A DNA stretch of 64,000 nucleotides from Persicaria tinctoria (taxonomy: Eukaryota; Streptophyta; Magnoliopsida; Caryophyllales; Polygonaceae): assembly GCA_037127255.1 (NCBI GenBank), contig JBANSL010000013.1, positions 24,647,688 through 24,711,687 of the forward strand, read 5' to 3'. Made by a program: the position numbers and the translations under genes. Under the pieces are notes generated by a model. It was not told where the DNA came from and did not search any database. It saw nothing but the letters and a program-made list of their open reading frames with translations. Every line of letters begins with the position of its first letter. Positions within the stretch are counted from its first letter, which is position 1. Shown here piece after piece: positions 23,579-34,908 of this stretch.

Positions 23579-23587
23579 AAGGGGGAG
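23579..23587 (+). promoter_or_regulatory. Polypurine tract
   Basis: AAGGGGGAG immediately before the 3' LTR, the usual primer for second-strand DNA synthesis. Confidence 0.7.
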
Positions 23588-23775
23588 TATTGTAATAATG
23601 GATGGATTTTTCACCTCCCAAACCCTTCACCTCCTAAACTCCCGTCATGATGAACACAATTTATGTATGACCTATATATATATGGTTTTGTACTCTCTTG
23701 AGAATGAACACAAGCAATAGAGAATTCTCCTTTCTCTGTCTCTTCTCTTCTCTCTTATTCCCTATATTTTTAACA
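23588..23775 (+). repeat. 3' LTR of copia element
   Basis: 188 bp, ending TTTTTAACA before the AAAAA duplication. It has one segment (around CTCCTAAACTCCCGTCATGATG) absent from the 5' LTR. Confidence 0.8.
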
Positions 23776-23946
23776 AAAAACACATTAATTAAGTAATATT
23801 GTACTCCATTATTCCATCAAAACAAAAATTGAACTCCACTATAAGCACTTCCTTACCAAAAAAAAGGGGGCCTGAAGGTGATACAGAGTTGAAGGAGATG
23901 ACAACAAGAGAGCTAGGTTTAAGGGAGTTGTAGTAGAGGGCAAGCC

Positions 23947-26778
23947 CTTTTTTTTTAACAACAAAGAATTTGACAGTTGACAAAGCCAACTAGTCAAGAG
24001 CATCATTTCGGATGATGCTGCACAGAACTACATTAGAGGGGTAGGTCAAGCAGAAGAAATCGATCCTAAGATGAGATAGACGATCAACAACTTGATTATT
24101 ATCCCTAAAGACATGAGAAATCTCAAATTCAGAAAACATTTTCATGGCGCATAGAGAGTCAGATATGAGCATCTCTATCTCGCCAAAGCAAGACATGCCT
24201 GTATTGATACATTTGATAATACTAAGATCACCGCCTTCAATACAGATGTGCGAGATTTTGAGCTCTACTGCTTTAAGCACACTTTTCCACAGACCATAGC
24301 ATTCGGATCCAATAATAGAAGAATGGGGGGGGAGGATCCAGATTCTGCAAATAGAGTACAACCCGAGCTATGTCGGATAAGAAAACCATAAGTGTCAATT
24401 TTATTAGAGGAAAGAACACCATCGAAATTCAATTTGTACCAATTGTTCCTTGGCTTAATCCATCTAATTGTGCGTTTTCTTGTTTTTCCAGGGTTGTTTG
24501 CTTTGTTACGAATGTCTTGGTTTGAGGTTAGGTCATCCATTTTTTATTTCTCCCAGTTAGTTAACTGATCCTTTATAAAGGAAACAATTGTTTTAGGGTT
24601 AGAGTTAACGTTATCAAAGAGAGGTTTATTTCTGAAGTACCAAGAACACCACTAAGTTGTAGCTAGCGATGAAAATTCCTATTTGCTTAGTGATGATGTG
24701 TAAAGAACACATAAGGATTTGTTTATGTTGGAAGTTGTGTCATAAGCTACACGAAGAGTGTTATAGATTTAAGGAGAGAGGTGGTGTATTGTTTGTGTTA
24801 TTGTTGGATAGTGAAATAACAGATGGCCAGTGTCCTCAAAGGTCATTCCACATAGGGGGCAGTCAGTGGGAATGCCAACACCACGGGAGGCTAGTTTGAC
24901 CGATGTAGATGATCCATTTTTGGAGATTCGCCACAGAAAATCTTTGATTTTTGGGGCCACATCTAATTTCCATATCCAATGAAGGTGTGTTAGTTGAGTG
25001 ATTTTTTGCTTTGTTAATGAGGTCGATTGCCAAAGCAGTTAAGAACCAACCATTTTTACTACAGGTCCAATATAGTCTGTCTTGGTTAATATGCTTTGGA
25101 ATTGGGGTTTGTATGATTCTTTCTAGAATATTCCTTCCAACATTGTTGTTTATAGTGTTATGAAGTTTATTAGTATCCTAGAGTTTATCGTTGGTTATGA
25201 AACTGCCCACCATTAAGTCATTGTTAGCTAAGCTTGGGTTTGGAGCTTGTGTCAATAAGGGTGAATCCCCAATCCATAAATCATGCCAAAAGTTTATTTA
25301 TTTTTTCGTTAGCTATGCCCCAACGCAAACCGGTTTTAAAGAGGGGAATAAGATATGTCCGTTTTGACCATTGCCAAGATACATTCCCCTTTTTTTCATA
25401 ATCGAGAATTGACTTATCTTTCAGATATTTTTGGGATATTAGTCTTACCCATGGGTTATCCGATTCCACTAGGATTTTTCATAGAAGTTTTAGCTGAAGT
25501 GCTTTGTTCATGTCTTTGGAAAGACTAAGGCCTAGATCTCCATTAAAGTGAGATTTGCACACCTCAAACCAATTGATAAGGGGCTTACGTTTTGGGCCCT
25601 TGTTCTAAAGGAAGTTTCTGTTGATTTTATCTAGTTCCTTGTGCATTTGCGACGGGAGTAAGAAACATTGCATTATGTATAGCGGTGTTGTAGCCAAGTT
25701 GGATTTGATTAGAGTGCATCTCCCAACATGCGATAGATTGTTCGTTGTCCATTTTCTTAATTGTGTTCTACCAGAGTTTTTAATGTCATTGAAGGTGGCG
25801 TTAGTGACTTTACTAGTAATGACGAGACATCCTAGGTATTTTTCGAGGTTGGTTGTATAGGGTATCTGTAGTTCATTTTTAACAGTGTTTATTATGGTGT
25901 TGCTTGTGTTTGGTGTGGTATAAAATGCTGATTTATGAAAATTAATCCGCTGACCCGAATATCAACAAAATTCGTGGGTAATTTTGTTAATTTGGTCGCA
26001 TGCCTTTTTTCGTAGCGGAAGCAAAAATGATGATGTCATCAGCGAAAGCCAGAAAGAGGATCTTGTAGCATACTCGTTTAATTGAGATACCGAGGTGGGT
26101 ACCTGGTAAATACGATTCTGTATAGAGCCCTCTAGCGAGGGCCTCAGAGACTAAGAAGAACAGATACAGGAACAGTGGATCTCCTTGTCTCAGACCTTGG
26201 AAGGGGTGAACAAGTCGGTAGGTTCGTTGTTAATAAGAACTGAGTAAGTGACTGTTGGTATACATTCCTTTATCCAGGAATAAAATTTGTTGCTACATCC
26301 AAATTTGTTCAGGATTCTAAGTAAGAAATCCCAGGGAACCATGTCAAAAGCTTTTTCCATATCTAGTTTGACTGTCATCCACCCGGTTGACCTATTTTTA
26401 TGCTGAAAAGAGTGAAATATTTCATTTGCGATTAAGATGTTGTCTTGAATAGAGCGTTTAGCTATGAAAGCGCTTTGGAGTGGGTGAATTAGTTTGGGGA
26501 GAATTTGCCTTAATCTGGTAGCTAGAATCTTAGAGATTATTTTGTAAATAGTTGAGCAGAGACTAATGGGTCTGAAGTTATTTGTAAATAGTTGAGTAGA
26601 GACTAATGGGTTTGAAGTTATTTATCGTATGTGGGTTATCGAATTTAGGAATCAGTGGCGATAAAGGTGTTATTTATTTGTTTAAGAATTTTCCAACCAG
26701 TGAAGAAACCTTTCGTGGCTTTGAAAACAGAGGGTCCAATAATGTGCCGGTAGTAGCGGAAGAAGCTTGCAGGGAACC
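23947..26778 (-). mobile_element. L1-like LINE, main part, split by insertion
   Basis: Minus strand. The plus-strand T-run at 23948-23956 corresponds to the poly(A) end, just past the RNase H region. ORF2 pieces run from the reverse transcriptase at the right to RNase H at the left. At 26778 the reading stops abruptly and resumes at 35325, on the far side of an 8.5-kb insertion. No endonuclease region is visible, so the copy was already 5'-truncated. There are many stops and frameshifts. Confidence 0.85.
23990..26778 (-). pseudogene. LINE ORF2: reverse transcriptase, zinc-binding and RNase H
   Basis: The protein would copy LINE RNA into DNA at nicked target sites. In element order on the minus strand: FPASFFRYYRH directly at 26773; ALIPKFDNPHTINNFKPISL and ILATRLRQILPKLI (about 26690-26500), the fingers; MTVKLDMEKAFDMVPWDF (26378 down to about 26325), holding the first catalytic aspartate; FADDIIIFAS (about 26050-26020), the catalytic FADD box; a zinc-binding RT segment PKIKDFLWRIS...CPLCG...HLLFHYP (24960-24790); and an RNase H segment with GVLSSNKIDTYGFLIR, IEGGDLSIIKC and VFRDNNQVVDRLSH (24460-24060). 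All key motifs survive but reading frames are broken repeatedly. Confidence 0.85.
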
Positions 26779-27195
26779 TGTGATGCATAAAATCCGCATC
26801 ATAGTTGATCAATCTTGATCATGCTCTCAACACGAACCCTAGTCTACAAACAAGAACGAACGAGGTTGTGGCGGGGCTTGTCTCCCCCGTAGGACCCTCC
26901 GACGCTCAAGTCAGTCCTTTTTTTTTTAGAAAGAATTTCCTTCCCATATTTATATTAGTTGAGCATAAAAGAAACGGTCAAGGCATTTAATTCAAGGAAT
27001 TAAAACGATTTTAATAATTAATAAAAGAAATCGTTACCGTATTTAATTTGGTCGACGCTCTTAATGCACTAAACCGCTATCGTAATCAATAGGCGAAACG
27101 CTAGCATCAATGTCGTATTGAATACTCGAATTTATTGGTAAAAGACCAGAACGCCCTTGTGCTATGATATCGGGATTTTCCCTATCTCAATTGCC
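26779..27195 (-). repeat. Left arm of inverted pair
   Basis: Reverse complement of 34909-35324. Both contain the GAGCGTCGGAGGGTCCTACG block and a stretch of AT-rich promoter-like sequence. Confidence 0.85.
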
Positions 27196-28354
27196 CCTAT
27201 TTGCGCCGTCGGTGGGGATCCAATAAAAAAGCCCTAAAATCGGAACCCTAATGAATAAGATTGAAGGGTCCTACCACCGTCACTGAGTGTCAGGGGCATA
27301 ACCAGGCGCTCGTTGCCCATGAATGTTGGGCTTGCTGTGATGCTTTACCGAGGGCACAGGGGCATGCCAGACCACCCCTTGGGCCACCGCTCTTTGCCTA
27401 ATTCCCGATCTTTGCATCTACCACTAGGCCGTCGTCCCGGTCGATGGTGGATGGCTTGACTTTAGATGGGGCTTGTCAAACGGCGACGGCCAACGGAGGT
27501 CAGGCCGACGGCGATGGATGGGAGAAGCCGAGAACGGCGAGAAGGGACGGGATTCAGAGCCCAACAGGCAAGAGAAAAGCAACACGATTCACAGCCAAGA
27601 ATGGAGATGGATCTCCACGGCCGACGACTGGAGATGGAGCTCGGCGCCGGCGATGGGAGAAGATGCACTCAGCGACGGCGAGGCGATAGACGGGACGGAA
27701 TTCACTCCTTTTCTGTTCAAGTTCGACTTCAGCGAGGTCCGATTCCCGCATGCGTTAACCCGTGTGAGACGGTGAGCCCTTCAGCCATCCATCAATCCTT
27801 CATCGTGCCGACCAACCACCTCTCGAGCTCGAAAGGGCCGAGGATGCCGTTTGAAGATCATTTGCCGCCGCCGCTCTCTCACATTCTAAACGTCTGAGGA
27901 AGGAGATGGTAAACTAGAGTAACTAGGAAACTTCCTCAAGGATCTTATATATTGCATTGGAGGCCCGAACTTTTCAGACAATTACTTAAAAGGTCCAAAC
28001 TTCTAGGAATGATAGGTAAGTCACCCTCTTCCGACCTGGACTACTAATTGAGGTACGTAGAAGTGAATTTAATTGTAACCAAATTCAACAAGGAATTCCT
28101 AAATCCTATCGCCCATATTTACTAGATTATATGATTTTCTCTACACTTACTCGTTTAACCTTTGCACTAATCAGATGAAATACGAGTGATATTATTTTAA
28201 TTATTTCATGCTAAGTTTGATATATTTGACTATTTATTCTATATTGATTGACATTAGTTTACTTGAGTTCTCGCCTAGTTTGTTCCTATTATCCCGATAG
28301 TCCCTTGTTTGTCTCGGCTTGCTCCGTTTATTATGCAGTTTTGAATAGGACACT
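27196..28354. other. Interior of 8.5-kb insertion, left part; no supported gene
   Basis: 27260-27900 is unusually GC-rich. Several overlapping frames are open (for example 27466-27897 plus, 143 residues, arginine-rich), which is expected for GC-rich DNA with few stops. None shows a recognisable domain. 27900-28354 is ordinary AT-rich sequence. Confidence 0.4.
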
Positions 28355-28488
28355 CACTACAAAAAAAAACATTTTTGCCACGCACGGTAGCAACGACAAG
28401 GGTCTGTCGTAGCTAGTAGGGTGATTTTGGCCACGGTGGAGCTACGGATAAGGAGCACGGTAGCAACGGCAAAGGTCTGTCGTAGCTA

Positions 28489-28625
28489 CACTACAAAATA
28501 TAAACAATTTTGCCACCCTATGTAGCAACGGCAGATATTGTCCGTGGCAACGGCAAACTTTGTCGTGGTAATTTTATCGATTTTCCCTATTGCGTAGCTA
28601 CGGTAAGGTAATGCCATGGGAAAAA
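28489..28625. repeat. Second CACTA-type left terminus inside the element
   Basis: A further CACTACAAAATATAAACAAT begins at 28489, 134 bp in from the true end, followed by its own GTAGCAACGG subterminal words. I find no matching right end or target duplication, so this may be a duplicated terminus or the remnant of a sister element. Confidence 0.5.
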
Positions 28626-28699
28626 AAATGTATTTTTTTGTTTAAAAAAAGACAAAGAAAAAATATAACCCCTAACCCTTGTGCCTCCTCTCGCGCTGC

Positions 28700-28900
28700 T
28701 CACTATCACTTTCAGATCTGAAAACCTAACCCTCGTTCTCCATCATCTCCCTCTCAACTCTCAGATTCATCCATGGCCGCTCTTGCTCTTTCCTCGTCCT
28801 TAACCCTCGCTCCTCTGTTCGTCCATCTCCATCTCGACTCTCATATCCATCCATGGCCGCCCTTGCTCCTTCCTCATCCTTTTTCATCTTCGTCCGCCAT
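28700..28900 (+). repeat. ~85-bp tandem duplication in exon-like block
   Basis: The segment containing CTCAGATTCATCCATGGCCGC and TTGCTCTTTCCTCGTCCTT is followed by a slightly changed copy about 80 bp later. The block resembles a host gene 5' leader and first exon (starts at ATG 28773, serine/proline/leucine-rich, 113 residues, could be a transit-peptide-like N-terminus), but I do not recognise the gene. Confidence 0.4.
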
Positions 28901-29923
28901 TGTTTCAAGCTCAATCGTTCTTATATATCCTGTCTTCAACTTTTCGCCGCCAGCCATCGGTGTTCACCCAATCCACCTTCACCATCGTCGCCCCATCACC
29001 TTCACCTTTGACTCTACCTACTATTCACCCTCTTCACTCCGCCACCGGATTTCTCTCCCCAGATTCTTCGCCCGCTCTCTCGCCGCTGCTTCTGGTACAC
29101 CCCCACCGGGCTAGCACCACATGTTGCATTCTTCCTCACCACTTGTACACTGCCGCTGGAACCCCTCCTTTGGAATTGCTGATCTTCGCCATCGCCGTTG
29201 CTGCTCCTGATGGGTTGTGAATCCCCATTCATCCAGGCAAACCCTAATTGTTCCCGATGTCGATTTCGCCAGAGGTTAGTGCAGGTATGACACTACCACC
29301 TCAGGAAAGTCTATGGTTGGCTCTTTGGTTGAGTAAGGTTAGGAATGTCTTCTTAATGAGCCATTTCATGGTTAATTGTAACTGTTTGTGTTTGCTCATG
29401 TGACAAATGAAGTTCAATTGAAGATGGTCATTTTCTAGGTTGTTTGATTATTAAATTTCCACTATTTAGGAAGTGGCTTGTGAGTTAAACCTAAAGCTAA
29501 AATACTACTGTTAGTGGACAAGCTCATTAACCTTAATTCAAAAATATCAACACATAAATTGCTGTTATATTTTTTATTGTGCTGAATGCAAGACCAAGAT
29601 TTGTTGAGCAACTCCATATATAATCTCTGTAGTCTCCTACACGAAAACATGCCTAATTATTTATAATATGTTCTTATAAAAGTGTTGTCATGAAATTAAG
29701 TCGTGCCATGGTCTTTTGGCTTATACATTGCTGTAATCGTCTAATGTTTCCATAACCATTACCAAGGTATCATCAGTGCGGTGACATGGCAAAGAGAAAC
29801 ACCTTTAGGTGACCTTTGATTAATTAGTATATATCCCATTGTATGTTGAACTCATGTTTATCTCTACTGCATTTTTTCTCAGGACATTCTGGAACTCATG
29901 TTTCTCTTTGCCTTTTTTCTTAG

Positions 29924-30227
29924 GACAATGATAAAAAAAAATACAAGGATGAGACTGCTCAAGATACAACTAATAAGAAGGCCGATTTAGACTCTGATGA
30001 CGAAGAACAGGATAACCAATAGAAAGAAAAAGGAATTTCAAACAAAAAGAAGGTCAAATAAATAGAGCTCTTTATATATTTATAAATGTTCAACCAGTCA
30101 TTTTAATGTTTGGTGAACTGATCAATTCATCCTTTTGTTGTGGCAGCTCCAACGACAAATGAATATTGGTGAGCTAAAGCAAAAGAATGTCCAAGCATGC
30201 ACTGTGTGGAAGGTGTTCTTTGGCAAT
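29924..30227 (+). pseudogene. Captured SF3B2-like exons
   Basis: Two exon-like pieces joined by a GT-AG intron. Piece 1 (29924-30052) reads ADLDSDDEEQDNQ, an in-frame stop, then KEKGISNKKK; piece 2 (30147-30227) reads LQRQMNIGELKQKN and ends at a GTAAGT donor. The plant SF3B subunit 2 (SAP145) has an acidic run, an EKGISNKKKK-type stretch and then LQRRMKIAELKQ with very similar wording. Only about 70 of several hundred residues are present and one stop interrupts it, so it is a dead fragment within the CACTA element. Confidence 0.65.
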
Positions 30228-32447
30228 GTAAGTGCAGTGATGCTTCCGACATGCATTATATTTATTTTTTGATTACTTATTAACTTACTAGGGAAGCATC
30301 TTTGTATCTCTTACTCTAAATTTGATAACTAAGTTAGATGGAAACAAAGATTCCAGTAACTTGTTTAATGCTATGAGTGTTACTAATCATCTGGACAAAG
30401 TTCTCCAAGAACTTTCTTCTTCAGAAAATGATGGGTATGGGGGGTTCTGCTTCAAGAAGATTTCAAGTGGATGAGGTTAGGTGCTCAAATTAATATTACT
30501 TAAATTATTGTACTCTTGAGCTGCTGAGTATGAGAGGTTCTTCTTCAAGCAGATTTCTTGTTTGTTAAACATGTATTCTGCTAGGGGTACTAGACTTTCC
30601 ACTTTGCTTTCTTCATATTAATATTCTTCAAGCAGATTTCTTGTTTTTATGATTGATGTCAGATAAAGCAAATGGGGTATTCAATTTCCATATGCATCTT
30701 CATCTTTTTCTTATATGAGATGAGATTCAGTGTACTATTATGAATACCCAAGCTAAATATGGTTTAATTAATGGGTTGAAGATTTGAGTTGAAGTTGAAT
30801 TTTAAAAATGGATTTTATTTTGAAATTAATTATATAAAAAATACTTTTAAACTCTATAAAATATCTTGGTGTTTGTTTCATGATCATTTTATTTATTTCT
30901 CTTCACAATAGTTTTATACTTCATTTTTTCCTTAATTTTAATATCCACTCTATAAAACACTTTTAGGTCTATCTATTGACATGAAAATGATATCTAGTTG
31001 TGGTTTGGAACTCAAGAGCTTTTCTTTGAAATTAGAGAGCTGAAATGCTATGTTGTTTAAGACAAAAAAGGTGCATCCTAATTAAAAGTATTTGATACTG
31101 AGCTCACCTCTGCAAAGCACCTTCTTGGACTGAATAGTTGTACAATACGGTCTTTGCTTTATGCCTTCAATGTTATTCAAGTACTTGTATCACTTGTATC
31201 AAAGAAATTTTAGACTGATCAGTTGTTTCATGATGTAGGTAATGTCAAAGTTGCTTTATTTCTATGGCATGTGTGGTTTGCTCAAGGAGTGCTTGCTGAA
31301 GAGGTAATGCTGATTTCAATTATTGAGGGCTTCCTTCTTTTTAGAGGTTTGCTAAAGAATGCAATTTGAGCTATGTTGTTCAGTTCGTGTATGTTATTCT
31401 CTCTTGTATGTACATACAGTTAATCAGATCCGGTTCGAGAGCACCGAAGGTCGCCTTGAACCCTTAGCTGTGAGCATCAAAACCTTTGTAAGCTTATGGG
31501 TATTGGGGTATATACTCTTAACCCTTGCTCAAATGAATTGCAGATTTGAATGGGATATTTTTACAAGTGTTTTTTTTATATTAATTATTAGTCGAATTGG
31601 ACTCTGAATGTATGAACAATTTGGGGGTTTAAAGTTTTTTTTTATTTCCAAGGCCCGACATAGGAGTTCTTACAGTCTTAGAGCTAATAGATACATAATT
31701 TTTTTTTCCTCTCTACATTATTAGGGAAATTATCTGAATTTCTGGATAGTTTTGGTGTGTCCATGTAGCTTGATACAAAGACACAGTATGTATTTGAAAT
31801 TATTATATCATCGTTTTTTTTCACTGGTGACTGGACTGATTTGCATCTTCAAACTTGTTCTTTGGGTTTGTATCCAAGAAAAGTAGGTTGGTCAGCAAGT
31901 TAAACCACACTATCCAAGTATAGCTCACATTACATTGTTTAATTGTAGGTTTTCTGGTTGCTAGTGATGTAGCTAGCATAAGGTAAATAAATTAATTCTA
32001 TTACATACATATGATGTTATTTTCTTCATGACATCATGAGAGGGGGCAGGGTTTACATATTGAGTCTTAATCTTTTCCAAAAATGTGGTGATATGAATTA
32101 TGAATCTTAAATAAGCATCCTTCGTACATTGATTGAAATTTAGTTTGGGATATTCCAAATCACATCAGCTAGGATTTTTTTTTTCCTATTTAGCTGAAAT
32201 TGTGAACCATTCTAATCTCTTAATGGAAAGAATCTGAAATGCTATTAATAACATAGTTCTTCATGCTTTGTTGTTTTGACAAAGGATGTGCTACCAATTC
32301 TAACTACTTTTTAACTTGTGGAGTTGCAAACTAAAACCATTTTTATAAGAATCTTGCCTTGAATATGATATTCTAGGTGGACTTGCTTGATCGTGTTTTT
32401 TAACACTTATTTGTAGTCTTCTTACTTTTTTCTTTTTCCGTCTTTAG
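30228..32447. other. CACTA interior, intron-like; no supported gene
   Basis: AT-rich with T-rich stretches, consistent with captured introns. Two near-identical 25-base stretches (TTCTTCAAGCAGATTTCTTG, near 30540 and 30620) repeat. The frame 31359-31607 has no recognisable domain. Confidence 0.4.
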
Positions 32448-32556
32448 CTTTCAAGAGATGTTGTTATTGTCCAGCGAGGCAACTGCACATTCACTTAAGA
32501 AAATATCGCACAACCAGCTGGTGCTTTAGTTTTCCTTATCATAAATAATGAGACAG
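32448..32556 (+). pseudogene. Captured PA-domain exon (SPP-like or similar)
   Basis: After a TCTTTAG acceptor the frame reads DVVIVQRGNCTFT, a stop, ENIAQPAGALVFLIINNET, and ends at a GTAATT donor. The protease-associated (PA) domain core is recognised by RGNC-x-F and by the later AGA-x-x-x-L-I-I-N-N segment; plant signal peptide peptidase-like proteins have very similar wording. Only one exon is present and it carries a stop. Other PA-containing families cannot be excluded from so short a piece. Confidence 0.6.
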
Positions 32557-33640
32557 GTAATTTATATGACAGCTCATTATGATTTTAGAATCTGGAATCA
32601 TGAATCCCTAGCAGTTGTGGTGACAAACTTTCATTTTTTATTTGGGTTGTTGGCTTGCTGCATAAGTCTCTGCATTAGTCTTGTATTCTTCTTTAAGTCT
32701 TGTTCATAAAGATTATGTTTCCTATTTTAAACTAGTCCAAATGTCCATATGGACCATACTTGTAAATCTGAGTATGCTTTAAATTCTCATGTCACCTTTG
32801 TGTGGATGATTCTTGTCTATGCTTGTTTTACTTGTCTAAGATCAACTTTGATTGATCTTGCCTGGGTGTATACATAAACCATGGTTTTTTTTTATACATG
32901 CTTAGTTCTAAGCTTAACTTAATTTCTTTGTTTAAGTTAAAAAAATCTGATGGTTTACGTATGCATATGAATCCTGCCTGGGTGTGAACATAAACCATGG
33001 TTTTTCTACATTGTTGTTCTATATTCTCTATCAGAACCCTCTTTTGAGTACTTGCACCCGATATATTCTTATCTTATATGGTGTCTAGGTAGTAATGCAA
33101 CCCTTAAGCTCTTCTCAATCAGACAAGTCATCGTGAAAACGAATACTCGAGATTCTTGGTAAGGCCTCTGTCCTTGTAGAATCAACTCATATATATGTTA
33201 TATTTAACAGGCAAAAGAATTGATTATACAAGTTACTCTTCTACTGCTTTAAGTTGCCATAGGTGATTTTACAAGTTACTCTTCTAATACTCGAGGTTCT
33301 GGTTGCAGGCCTTGGAAGGATTGATATTCACCGTTGCCATAAGCTGGTGCTGGACTCGGGTACTCACCGGAGTTGATTTCAACATTTGTTGAGGCAGCAA
33401 CTGCTGTCTTTTAGTTCAGTAAGTTTAGAGTTAGAATTACTATTGTCTTTTGGACATTTTATTTTTGGTTAAAATGTAGTTTTGGACATTTTATTGTATA
33501 TGTATATTTTGTAATTATGTATTTTTATTCTATATAAATTATGTAGTTTTTTGTCATTTTATTATAAATGTAAATTTTGTATAATTAATGAAATTTTATT
33601 ATATAGGTAAATTGTGTGTATTAATTTTTTTTAAGAAGTA
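32557..33640. other. CACTA interior; no supported gene
   Basis: Intron-like AT-rich DNA. A block near 33300-33420 (GGCCTTGGAAGGATTG...) after a TTGCAG acceptor may be one more captured exon but is not identifiable. Confidence 0.35.
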
Positions 33641-33649
33641 TTGGACTTT

Positions 33650-33957
33650 TTAGCCCAGGTCTAAAGAATCCGGGCTAAAAAGCAGGGTTTTTTTTTATTT
33701 TCCACCCCGACCTTAGCTACGGCAACCTACCGTCGCAAATGTGTCATGTCTTTCATATGGGGTCGCTTAGCCGTAGCTATGCCGTGGCTAGGTTGGTCGC
33801 CACGGCAAGCATCCGTAGCTATTAACACTTTGCCACCGCAGACTTGGCCACCCCTAGTTTCCCGTGGCTACGTCCGTGGCTAAATAGGTTTTGCCACCCC
33901 AGATCAGCTTTTTGCCACGGTAAATTGCCGATGCTAAATTGTTTTTTTTTTGTAGTG
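33650..33957. repeat. CACTA right subterminal repeats
   Basis: Many GTGGCTA, CCGTAGCTA and TTGCCAC(G/C) words up to the GTAGTG end. They are of the same kind as those at 28370-28620. Confidence 0.7.
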
Positions 33958-34439
33958 ACTGTAAAAGGGATATGAGTACGAAACTCATCAAGTTCGATTT
34001 AGCGGTAATCATATGGTCAACTCCGACCAATGATGGTGGGGCGCCGATGCAACCAAAATGAGCTGGGGCATTGAGAGCTACAAGTCAAAGTTGTAATATT
34101 CTACCAACCCCTAGCCAGGTCAAGAATAACACTACAACAAAATCGGGGGTAATGATGGCCATCAAGACTCCTATTACTCAAATAGAGCTAAGTTTTCAAC
34201 TCCCCTTACTTGCGGAGAATTTCTTAGTGGAGACATGGTTGTTTGTTAATACTCTCCTTGAAAAAGTATATTGAAAGATGAATGTGTAGGGGCATGTAAA
34301 ATGCTAGGGGCACTACACATTACAATACTAATCTTCTAATGGCTTAAATGCTCTAAAATGTGTAGAAGTGCATTGTTTTCAACCAGGTCCAACAACTATA
34401 GATGCTGTGAAACAACGTCTTCAAAGCAACAACAATTAT
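33958..34439. other. Interior of 8.5-kb insertion, right part
   Basis: No supported gene. A GGTGGGGCGCCGATGC stretch near 34033 recalls gypsy leader wording but is too short to classify. Confidence 0.3.
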
Positions 34440-34449
34440 TCAAAAAAGT

Positions 34450-34795
34450 GAAGATTCGCCACTTACGGCCACCGAAAATCGCCACTTACGGCCACCGAAA
34501 ATGGCCAGTTACGGCCAATGGAATTCTCCACTTACGGCCACCGGAAATGGCCACTTATGGCCACCGAAAATGGCCACTTATGGCAACCGGAATTTTCCAC
34601 TTGCGGCAACCGGAATTCGCCACTTACACCCACAGGAATTCGCCACTTACGGCCACCGGAATTCGTCACTTACGGCCACCGAAAATTACCACTTACGTGC
34701 CAGAACTCGCCATTTACGGCCACCAGAAATTGCCATTTACGACCACTCCGAATAGCCAATTACAGCCAACGATAGCCACTTATGGCCAATAGTCA
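34450..34795. repeat. 23-bp minisatellite
   Basis: About fourteen imperfect copies of CGCCACTTACGGCCACCGGAATT-like units (23 bp; variants replace CCGG by CCGA or CAGG). Because 23 is not a multiple of 3, all three plus frames read the same repeating peptide, which explains the open frames here; they are not genes. Confidence 0.9.
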
Positions 34796-34908
34796 ACTAC
34801 AGATCAAGCGACTAATGTTTACGGCAAAATCATCGTTCACTCGACAAACTTTGCCATTTACTTTTTTCGGCTTCCTTCATCATCGAGACATTAAGAAGAA
34901 ACCCGAGA

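Larger units (their letters stand above)
20031..23775 (+). mobile_element. Ty1/copia retrotransposon, decayed, AAAAA duplication
   Basis: LTRs at 20031-20159 and 23588-23775, identical AAAAA on each side, a primer-binding site at 20160 and a polypurine tract at 23579. The interior is a short, stop-ridden gag-pol remnant, so the element is dead. The 3.7-kb length is below the usual ~5 kb, so internal deletions are likely. Confidence 0.85.
28355..33957. mobile_element. Non-autonomous CACTA element carrying gene fragments, ACT duplication
   Basis: 5603 bp. Left end CACTACAAAAAAAAACATTT; right end, from outside, CACTACAAAAAAAAAACAAT. ACT flanks both ends (28352-28354, 33958-33960). Both subterminal regions carry GTAGC(A/T)ACGG and GCCACGG words in both orientations. 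No transposase is present; instead there are exon-like pieces resembling an SF3B2-type splicing factor and a PA domain, with introns retained. It lies within the 8.5-kb insertion. Confidence 0.88.

Noticed and set aside
27444..27897. GC-rich overlapping open frames
   Set aside because: GC-rich DNA has few stops; several frames and both strands are open and none shows a domain.
34358..34792. 144-residue plus-strand protein
   Set aside because: Translation of a 23-bp minisatellite, readable in every frame.
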